From positions 1-9,203 of the forward strand of contig USFU01000058.1 in assembly GCA_900554135.1 (NCBI GenBank): 9,203 bases of DNA, written 5' to 3'. This document shows, in pieces, positions 1-5,479 of the stretch (its first letter is position 1; each line of letters starts with the position of its first letter). The DNA is from an uncultured Collinsella sp. GTDB taxonomy: Bacteria; Actinomycetota; Coriobacteriia; Coriobacteriales; Coriobacteriaceae. A program made the translations under genes and the position numbers. Below the pieces are notes generated by a model. It saw only the letters and a list, made by a program, of their open reading frames with translations, searched no databases and was not told where the DNA came from.

Positions 1-781
1 TGGCGGTGAGGTCGCCCATCATGTTGGAGAAGCCGCCGTCGACCTTGATGGCGTCGCCGGTGGTAAAGTCCGAGCGCTTGGACGCCAGGAACATGACGGC
101 GTTGGCGATATCGCTGACCTCGCCGATGCGACGCGTGGCGATCAGACGGCTGCGGCTCTTTTCGACCTCGGGATCGGCGTAGAAGTTGGCCGACATCGGG
201 GTCTTGACGAAGCAGGGCTCGACGCAGTTGGAGCGCACGCCGTAGGGACCCCATTCGGCAGCCAGCATCTTGGACATCATGTTGACGCCCGCCTTGGTGG
301 AGCTGTACACGCCCGAGAATGTCTCGGGGGAGTGGCTGGCAACGGTCGAGATGTGCACCAGGCGACCCTGGCCGGCCTTGATCATCTCGCGACCAAAGCG
401 CTGCGAGGTGATGAAGTAACCGGTGAGGTTGACGTTGATGACCTCGTTCCAGTCGGAGAGCGGCAGGTCCTCCATGGCGGCGAAGCGCAGGATGCCGGCG
501 GTGTTGACGAGGACGTCGACATGGCCGAAGTTGGCGATGGTGGCATCGACGGCGGCCTGAACCTCGGCCTCGTCGGTGGCGTTCATCTTGTAACCCTCGG
601 CGTGGATGCCAAACTCAGCGGCGAGGTCGGCGGCAGCGGCCTTGACCTTCTCCTCGTCCAGGTCGAGCAGGACGACGTTGGCGCCGTTGCGGGCGAACTC
701 GCGGCAAATCTCGACGCCCATACCGCCGAGCGCGCCAGTCACGGCGCAGACATCGCCCTCGAGCTTAAGCCAATTGCTCAT
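1..781 (-). CDS. SDR-family oxidoreductase (3' end outside window)
   Basis: A classical short-chain dehydrogenase/reductase, which oxidises or reduces an alcohol/ketone pair with a nicotinamide cofactor in the cytoplasm. The 260 codons seen contain the Rossmann glycine motif TGALGGMG (residues 15-22), an Asp at the end of strand 2 (D40, favouring NAD over NADP), NTAG (93-96), the active-site YxxxK (Y159, K163) and VDGG near the C-terminus. Classical SDRs are about 250-260 residues, so only a few are missing. Two oddities: the catalytic Ser position, 13 residues before Tyr, appears to be Thr (T146 in HISTVAS), and the usual PG after the active site is PC. The ATG at 781 follows a good AAGAAGGGAA ribosome site. 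Overall it resembles gluconate 5-dehydrogenase/KduD-type sugar-acid SDRs, but the substrate cannot be read from sequence. It is divergent from a LysR gene, the likely regulator. Confidence 0.9.
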   Translation of the reverse strand, partial: MSNWLKLEGDVCAVTGALGGMGVEICREFARNGANVVLLDLDEEKVKAAAADLAAEFGIHAEGYKMNATDEAEVQAAVDATIANFGHVDVLVNTAGILRFAAMEDLPLSDWNEVINVNLTGYFITSQRFGREMIKAGQGRLVHISTVASHSPETFSGVYSSTKAGVNMMSKMLAAEWGPYGVRSNCVEPCFVKTPMSANFYADPEVEKSRSRLIATRRIGEVSDIANAVMFLASKRSDFTTGDAIKVDGGFSNMMGDLTA

Positions 782-807
782 AGGAACTTCCCTTCTTGTG
801 CCTCTCG

Positions 808-838
808 GTGGGTCGCTCCCATTAATCGACCCACGTGG
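808..838. repeat. 8-bp inverted repeat in the SDR leader
   Basis: GTGGGTCG (808-815) and CGACCCAC (827-834) are perfect inverted repeats around an 11-base loop. The right arm runs into a perfect CCACGTGG palindrome (831-838). The element lies between the proposed SDR promoter and its ribosome site, so it could be an operator or a hairpin in the SDR mRNA leader. There is no T-run on either side, so it is not a simple terminator. Confidence 0.55.
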
Positions 839-850
839 TTTTCGCTGGTT

Positions 851-879
851 ATCGTATGCTTTGCATTTGCGCAGGTGAA
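851..879 (-). promoter_or_regulatory. Candidate promoter of the SDR gene
   Basis: On the minus strand, TTCACC (874-879) and TACGAT (851-856) are separated by 17 bases. Each matches its sigma-70 consensus at four of six positions. Transcription would start near 844, giving a leader of about 60 bases that contains the inverted repeat at 808-834. This is a motif match only. Confidence 0.4.
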
Positions 880-888
880 TTGCATATT

Positions 889-897
889 TGTTAGAAT
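889..897 (+). promoter_or_regulatory. Candidate extended -10 promoter of the LysR gene
   Basis: TGTTAGAAT is an extended -10 element: TG, one base, then TAGAAT, which matches TATAAT at five of six positions. No good -35 lies upstream, which fits the extended -10 class. Transcription would start near 904, inside the dyad at 901-917 and about 110 bases before the GTG start. Confidence 0.4.
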
Positions 898-900
898 GGC

Positions 901-917
901 GTTAACCGTAGGTTTAC
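901..917. promoter_or_regulatory. Candidate LysR binding dyad
   Basis: GTTAACC-GTA-GGTTTAC is a 17-bp imperfect palindrome with six of seven positions paired. Its centre (909) lies about 65 bases upstream of the predicted SDR start and on the predicted lysR start. LysR proteins typically bind near -65 of the target and over their own promoter, which gives activation plus autorepression. It is not an exact T-N11-A box: the symmetrical T and A are 13 bases apart. Assignment to this LysR protein is inference. Confidence 0.45.
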
Positions 918-1013
918 ACCGTGCGATGCAGTTTTTCTCAATTGAGCGCGTGACCTGCGAAAACAACCCCCTGTGGCATCATGTGGCCACAGACACGAAA
1001 ACGGGAGATTGAC

Positions 1014-1892
1014 GTGTACGATCGACGACTTGAGGCCATATCGGCCGCCGCGGAGCTGGGAAGCTTCTCGCGTGCGGCGGCAAAATTGCGCGTGTCGACC
1101 CCGGCACTCGTCAAGCAGGTGTCGGGCTTCGAGGCCGAGTTCGGCATCACGCTGTTCGAGCGCTCGCACTCGGGTGTCAAGGTGACGCCGGCCGGCGCCC
1201 TGCTGGTGGACGATGCACGTTCGATCATGCGGCAGTCCGAGGACGCGCTACGCCGTGCCCGACGCGCGGCGGGCGATGGCGGGGCCGTGCGTCTGGGCGT
1301 GTCGATGATGTGTCCGGGGCGCCAGACGCTGTCGATGTGGACGGGCGTACACGAGCTGGAGCCATCGTTGCGCTTCGAGATCGTGCCGGTGAGCGACCTC
1401 TACGACGAACGCGAATCCGTCATGCGCAGCTTGGGCCGCGAGGTCGATGTGGTGCAGTCGAGTTTTTCGACCCCGCGCTGGGGTGACGCCTGCCAAAAGC
1501 TCCGCATTGTCAACGTGCCGTTTTATATCGACCTGCCGCGCACGAGCCCGCTGGCGCGCAAGAATCGCATTACGGTCGCCGACTTGGAGGGTATGCGTCT
1601 GCGCGTGCTCCGCCACGGCAACGACGCTATGGACAGCCTGCGCATCGATCTTTTGGCAGACGGCGGCGTTGACGTGATCGATGTGGACAGCTTCGACTTT
1701 GCGCTCTTTAACGAGGCGGAGGAAAAGGGCGACGCGGTGCTCACCTGCGGAGCGTGGTCGGGGGTGCACCCGGCCTTTGTGGGCGTGCCGTTCCTGTGCG
1801 GCCGCGAGGTGCCGGTCTATCTGCACTACCCGCTCGAGCCCACCCTCCAAGTACAAAAATTCGTCAACGCAATGGCTCAGCTTCTCAAGTAG
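1014..1892 (+). CDS. LysR-family transcriptional regulator
   Basis: A LysR-type DNA-binding regulator of 292 residues, the usual length (about 290-310). The N-terminal winged helix-turn-helix covers roughly residues 1-62: the helix-turn-helix core is AAELGSFSRAAAKLRVSTPA, followed by KQVSGFEAEFGITLFERS and VTPAG. The remainder is the periplasmic-binding-protein-like effector domain, with the typical start VRLGVS. I chose GTG at 1014 because CGGGAG lies six bases upstream and LysR proteins normally begin only a few residues before this helix. The in-frame ATG at 981 would add 11 residues with no ribosome site. The gene is divergent from the SDR, the commonest arrangement for a LysR regulator and its target, and convergent with the diguanylate cyclase gene 43 bases away. 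The co-inducer is unknown. Some LysR relatives in gut actinobacteria have several paralogues, so orthology to a named regulator is not claimed. Confidence 0.92.
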   Translation: MYDRRLEAISAAAELGSFSRAAAKLRVSTPALVKQVSGFEAEFGITLFERSHSGVKVTPAGALLVDDARSIMRQSEDALRRARRAAGDGGAVRLGVSMMCPGRQTLSMWTGVHELEPSLRFEIVPVSDLYDERESVMRSLGREVDVVQSSFSTPRWGDACQKLRIVNVPFYIDLPRTSPLARKNRITVADLEGMRLRVLRHGNDAMDSLRIDLLADGGVDVIDVDSFDFALFNEAEEKGDAVLTCGAWSGVHPAFVGVPFLCGREVPVYLHYPLEPTLQVQKFVNAMAQLLK

Positions 1893-1935
1893 CCAAAAGA
1901 GCCCCGTCCCAAATTAGCTACCCTTTGCTACGGGT

Positions 1936-3027
1936 TTAGCGTTCCTCGCGTGGCAGCCCGGCTGCCTTGGCTGCCTTTACGCGGTTCTTGTCGATGTACA
2001 TGTTTTTGTCGGCCTGGGAAAAGAGTTCGCGCATGGTAGGCGGCTCGTCAAAATCACTGGAAAGCGCATAGCCCACCGCATAGCTGATGGGCATGTCGGG
2101 GTGAGCCTCGGAATACTCGTTCACGTTCGCACGAACCCGAGCGAGACAGGACTCCACGGCAGCTCGATCGGTATCCCGCAGCACCGCGATAAACTCATCG
2201 CCGCCGTCGCGACCCACAAAGCACGTCTCGGACGCCACACGCCCCAGCTGCTGGGCAAAAGAACGGATGTATTCGTCGCCCTTCTCGTGGCCGAAGTTGT
2301 TATTGACCGTATGCAGATTGTTAAGGTCGAAGACGCACATCGCAACGGGCGACTCCGCGGAGACAGGCTGCTCCTGCCCCAAGACCTCCTCGCACTTGTT
2401 CTTGTTGGGCAGTCCCGTGGCTTCGTCGAGATAGACTTTGCTCTGCAGTTCGCGATTGAGCGCGGCAGTTCGCACCGCGCGAACAAGTTCGACCGCAAAG
2501 GTCGCCACCAAGCCCATGATGTCGATGATCACCAAGCCCTCGAGATAGTTGAGCGCCGACGCCTTCTCCTGAGAGTAGTCCTCTGCGAGTCGCGTAGCAT
2601 CGTCGCAAATGCCAAAGAACTCCTCGCTCATAGCGATGATCTCGGTGTTCTCGTAGCCGACCTCGCGCACGCGGATGATCTCGGCGCAAAGCTCATCAAA
2701 ATAGTTTGCAAGCTCGGTCATCTTTGCCTGATACTCATCGTCGTCGAGACGGACGAGGTTGAGGTCGTCACTTCCGTAACGCAAACCGTTGATGTATGAA
2801 TCCACGGCTTTGAGCAGGTCATCTTGAGGCTGGCCCGCATCCTCGAGCTTAACGATTCGCTGCGTGGTACCGCGCACCAGACCGGCGTAGTTGACCACGC
2901 GCGCCGTGCCCTGGATATCGGAGACGAGCAGCATAACATTGATGAAGAAGAAGATGAGAACTGCCGTGAGCACCATCATGAGCAGGCGCACCGCCTGGCT
3001 GGCCTTCTTGGCGACAGAAGTATTCAC
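1936..3027 (-). CDS. Membrane-bound diguanylate cyclase (GGDEF) with extracytoplasmic sensor
   Basis: Makes the second messenger cyclic di-GMP from two GTP. The 363-residue protein has a membrane segment at about 13-35, an extracytoplasmic helical region at about 36-161, a second membrane segment at about 162-183, and a cytoplasmic GGDEF domain from about 197 to 350. The sensor begins VNYAGLVRGTTQRIVKLE, which resembles the start of the PilJ/NarX-type sensing domain. The catalytic signature is intact: GRDGGDEF (272-279), an upstream FDLNNL metal site, VNNNFGHEKGD for nucleotide binding, and DEATGLPNKN at the domain entry. The RxxD inhibitory site nine residues before GGDEF is absent (S266, C269), so product feedback is not expected. 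GTG at 3027 is the only usable start, because an in-frame stop lies five codons upstream; GAAGAAG upstream is a plausible ribosome site. It is apparently monocistronic. The sensed signal is unknown. Confidence 0.9.
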   Translation of the reverse strand: MNTSVAKKASQAVRLLMMVLTAVLIFFFINVMLLVSDIQGTARVVNYAGLVRGTTQRIVKLEDAGQPQDDLLKAVDSYINGLRYGSDDLNLVRLDDDEYQAKMTELANYFDELCAEIIRVREVGYENTEIIAMSEEFFGICDDATRLAEDYSQEKASALNYLEGLVIIDIMGLVATFAVELVRAVRTAALNRELQSKVYLDEATGLPNKNKCEEVLGQEQPVSAESPVAMCVFDLNNLHTVNNNFGHEKGDEYIRSFAQQLGRVASETCFVGRDGGDEFIAVLRDTDRAAVESCLARVRANVNEYSEAHPDMPISYAVGYALSSDFDEPPTMRELFSQADKNMYIDKNRVKAAKAAGLPREER

Positions 3028-3093
3028 AAGTTCACTTCTTCAAATGGCAAAAGCGCAGGTGGCGCATAGCGTGCTGAAATTCATGGGTGGTTA

Positions 3094-3121
3094 ACTCTAC
3101 CATATAGGCCAGCAGCCTCAA
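3094..3121 (-). promoter_or_regulatory. Weak candidate promoter of the diguanylate cyclase gene
   Basis: On the minus strand, TTGAGG (3116-3121) and TAGAGT (3094-3099) are 16 bases apart, about 67 bases upstream of the GTG start. Both boxes are partial matches. This is the best placed pair I could find in the upstream region; the rest of 3122-3217 shows nothing I can name. Confidence 0.25.
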
Positions 3122-3217
3122 ACTGCAGCAGACACTCGTCCAAATTGGCGTGACGCCTGCCTTGTTGTTCTTGACCTGGCTGCGCTATCGGACATGCTTC
3201 TGGTCTTGGATCACCAT

Positions 3218-3389
3218 GGGAAAGCTCATCCCGTTTTGTGCGTCTAGAGTGGGATGCGGCTTCCCAAAGGTGCCGTTAGGGGAAACTACATCCCGGTTTA
3301 CCCCCTTGAAATGGGATGCCGTTTCCCGGAGGGGGTCCAGCGGGAAACGGCATCCCATTCTGGGTCCGAAAAGTGGGATACGGTTTCCG
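3218..3389. repeat. Array of six 15-bp units, alternating orientation, exact 62-bp period
   Basis: Six copies of a 15-mer of form GGGAT-N5-TTCCC occur at 3218-3232 (reverse), 3251-3265 (forward), 3280-3294 (reverse), 3313-3327 (forward), 3342-3356 (reverse) and 3375-3389 (forward, last base changed to G and A at position 6). Start-to-start distances are 33, 29, 33, 29 and 33, so spacers alternate 18 and 14 bases and each orientation recurs every 62 bases. The centres vary (GAGCT, GCGGC, GTAGT, GCCGT, GCCGT, ACGGT) while the arms are kept. Copies four and five extend to a perfect 18-bp inverted repeat (3311-3328 and 3341-3358) with a 12-base loop. The spacers are largely unrelated. The array lies between the ABC-operon terminator and the diguanylate cyclase gene, outside any gene. 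Confidence 0.85.
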
Positions 3390-3398
3390 GCCGGCATG

Positions 3399-3440
3399 AA
3401 AAAGCCTCCGCAGCTCGTGTGGCTGCGGAGGCTTTATTCG
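3399..3440 (-). terminator. Intrinsic terminator of the MarR-ABC operon, probably bidirectional
   Basis: AAAGCCTCCGCAG (3401-3413) pairs perfectly with CTGCGGAGGCTTT (3423-3435) around a short loop; one further C-G pair closes it to seven bases. On the minus strand the GC stem is followed by TTTTTC, the classic U-tract, about 125 bases after the second ABC gene ends. On the plus strand the tail is TTTATT, weaker but possibly functional. The array of 15-bp units begins immediately beyond it. Confidence 0.88.
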
Positions 3441-3475
3441 TTGCGGCGCATTGTGTTTGGGTCGCTGAGATGAGT

Positions 3476-3540
3476 CGATTTGCCCCGAAAGAGGAGGGCA
3501 TTGACCTTAGGGTCATGCCCGACGAATGAGCGGCAAATCG
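3476..3540. repeat. Nested inverted-repeat structure downstream of the ABC operon
   Basis: A perfect 9-bp outer inverted repeat, CGATTTGCC (3476-3484) and GGCAAATCG (3532-3540), encloses an inner hairpin. The inner hairpin is GGGCA-t-TGACC (3496-3506), loop TTAG, GGTCATGCCC (3511-3520): ten pairs with one bulged T. The operon transcript would carry this as a 65-base structured region between the stop codon and the terminator. No U-tract follows it. A role in protecting the mRNA 3' end is possible but unproven. Confidence 0.6.
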
Positions 3541-3559
3541 GCCATCTCGGCGAGCCGAA

Positions 3560-5479
3560 CTACTCCAGCTCAAACGCTCCGGTATAGAGCTGGTAGTAAT
3601 ATCCGCGCTTGGCGATCAGCTCGTCGTGGTTGCCGCGCTCGATGATGCGGCCGTGATCCAGACAGATGATCGCGTCGGAGTTGCGCACGGTGGAAAGGCG
3701 GTGCGCGATGACAAACGTCGTGCGGCCCTCCATGAGCTTATCCATGCCCGCCTGCACGATGGCCTCGGTGCGGGTGTCGATGGAGCTCGTTGCCTCGTCC
3801 AGAATCATCGCCGGCGGATCGGCGACGGCAGCGCGGGCGATCGAAATCAGCTGGCGCTGGCCCTGCGACAGCTGGGCGCCGTTGCCGGTGAGCATCGTGT
3901 CGTAGCCGTCGGGCAGGCGGGTGATAAAGTCGTCCGCGCCGGCGAGCTTTGCCGCCGCGATGCACTCCTCGTCGGTCGCATCCAGGTTGCCGTAGCGGAT
4001 GTTGTCCATCACGGTGCCGGTGAACAGGTTCACGTCCTGCAGCACGACGCCCAGTGAGCGGCGCAAATCGGCCTTGCGGATCTTATTGACGTTGATGCCG
4101 TCGTAGCGAATCTTGCCGTCGGCAATGTCATAGAAGCGGTTGATGAGGTTGGTGATGGTCGTCTTGCCGGCACCGGTGGCGCCGACAAACGCGACCTTCT
4201 GGCCCGGCTTGGCAAACACGGACACGCCGTGCAGCACCTCGTGGTCGGGTGTGTAGCCAAAGTCCACGTTGTCCATGACCAGGTCACCGCGCAGCGGCAC
4301 GTACTCGATCTCGCCGGTTGCGCGGTGCGGATGTTTCCATGCCCACATGCCGGTGTGGTGGTCAGCCTCCTCGAACTCCCAAGTCTCGGGGTTCACCTGC
4401 GCGTTGACGAGTGTCACGTAGCCTTCGTCGGCCTCGGGCTTCTCGTCGATGAGCTCAAAGATGCGGTCGGCGCCGGCGAGGCCCATGACCACGGCGTTGA
4501 TCTGCTGTGAGATCTGGCCGATCTGTCCGCAGAACTGCTTGGTCATGTTGAGGAACGGCACCACGACGGCGATGGACAGCGCCATGCCCGAGATGCTCAG
4601 GTTGGGCACGCCCAGCGCCAGGAAAATGCCGCCCGCCAGTGCGACCAGCACGTAGAGCAGGTTGCCCAGGTTCATAAGGATGGGCATGAGGATGTTGGCG
4701 TACATGTTGGCCTTCTGGGAGACCTCGAAGAGCTTTTCGTTGCGCTCGTCAAAATCGGCCTCGGCGGCAGACTCGTGGCAGAACGCCTTGACGACCTTCT
4801 GACCGTTCATGACTTCCTCGATATGGCCCTCGACCACGCCGAGCTCGGTCTGCTGCGCAATGAAGAAGCGCGCGGAGTTGGAGCCGAGCAGCTTGGTCAT
4901 AAAGGTCATAAAGGCGACGCCGGCGATGATGACCAGGCACATCCACACGCTGTAGTACAGCATGATAAAGAACACCGTGACGATGATGATGATCGTCATG
5001 AGCAGGTTGGGCAGCGACTGGCTGATCATCTGACGCAGCGTGTCGATGTCGTTGGTGTAGTGGCTCATGATATCGCCGCGCTGGTGCGTGTCGAAGTAGC
5101 GGATCGGCAGGTCCTGCATGCGGTTGAACATCATCTCGCGCAGCTTCTCCAGCGAGCCCTGCGTGACGATAGCCATGGCGCGGTTCCAGAAGAGCGAGGA
5201 CAGGACGCCGACGCCGTAGATGCAGGCGAGGGTGGTCACGAGCTGTGCGATCTTGGGCTGCGCGGCTTCCCAATCGCCCGACTGCCACGATTCGCCAATA
5301 ATTTGCAGGGCGCTCTGCAGGAAGGTCGCGCCGATGGAGTTGATGATGGCGCAGAGCACCACGCCGGCGACGACGAGGGGCAAAAGCACGGGATAGAAGC
5401 CAAAGAGCGTCTTGATGAGGCGCGACATGGTGCCGCCCTTGCGGTTGAGCGCGCGCTCGGCGGTCGTTGCCTTACTCAT
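3560..5479 (-). CDS. ABC exporter half-transporter, catalytic subunit of a heterodimer
   Basis: A 639-residue membrane-fused ATP-binding subunit that pairs with the protein encoded just upstream to pump a substrate out of the cell. An N-terminal domain of about six membrane helices spans roughly residues 28-330. The ATPase domain has Walker A GATGAGKT (433-440), Q-loop Q481, signature LSQGQ (537-541), Walker B ending LDEATS with catalytic Glu E562, and H-loop His H593. The active-site residues are canonical, but the signature has Gln where LSGGQ has Gly, as in the EfrCD/BmrCD/TM287-288 class. An extra polar stretch of about 45 residues (354-397, Trp/His-rich) lies between the two domains. The start at 5479 follows a strong GGAAGGAGG eight bases upstream and overlaps the previous stop by eight bases; an internal ATG at 5428 is less supported. 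The substrate is unknown: drugs, peptides or lipids are all possible. Confidence 0.93.
   Translation of the reverse strand: MSKATTAERALNRKGGTMSRLIKTLFGFYPVLLPLVVAGVVLCAIINSIGATFLQSALQIIGESWQSGDWEAAQPKIAQLVTTLACIYGVGVLSSLFWNRAMAIVTQGSLEKLREMMFNRMQDLPIRYFDTHQRGDIMSHYTNDIDTLRQMISQSLPNLLMTIIIIVTVFFIMLYYSVWMCLVIIAGVAFMTFMTKLLGSNSARFFIAQQTELGVVEGHIEEVMNGQKVVKAFCHESAAEADFDERNEKLFEVSQKANMYANILMPILMNLGNLLYVLVALAGGIFLALGVPNLSISGMALSIAVVVPFLNMTKQFCGQIGQISQQINAVVMGLAGADRIFELIDEKPEADEGYVTLVNAQVNPETWEFEEADHHTGMWAWKHPHRATGEIEYVPLRGDLVMDNVDFGYTPDHEVLHGVSVFAKPGQKVAFVGATGAGKTTITNLINRFYDIADGKIRYDGINVNKIRKADLRRSLGVVLQDVNLFTGTVMDNIRYGNLDATDEECIAAAKLAGADDFITRLPDGYDTMLTGNGAQLSQGQRQLISIARAAVADPPAMILDEATSSIDTRTEAIVQAGMDKLMEGRTTFVIAHRLSTVRNSDAIICLDHGRIIERGNHDELIAKRGYYYQLYTGAFELE

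Noticed and set aside
332..1012. A 226-codon plus-strand frame across the SDR and the intergenic region
   Set aside because: It is antisense to the SDR, shows no domain, and crosses the promoter region of both divergent genes.
981..1013. ATG at 981 as the LysR start
   Set aside because: It has no ribosome site and adds 11 residues before the usual LysR N-terminus, while GTG at 1014 has a well-spaced CGGGAG.
1893..1935. Terminator between the convergent LysR and diguanylate cyclase genes
   Set aside because: Only weak CCCGT/ACGGG and TAGC/GCTA repeats are present, with long loops and no T-run.
3147..3160. A 12-mer GTGACGCCTGCC found three times in the window (about 1484, 3150 and 7087)
   Set aside because: Two copies lie inside unrelated coding sequence in different contexts; with no shared flanks it is most likely chance in GC-rich DNA.
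3218..3389. CRISPR array
   Set aside because: Repeats are only 15 bp, alternate in orientation and vary in the middle; spacers are 14-18 bases and no cas genes are present.
3150..3573. Small open frames on both strands across the repeat array
   Set aside because: Their peptides are made largely of translated repeat units and terminator sequence, lack ribosome sites, and show no recognisable domain.
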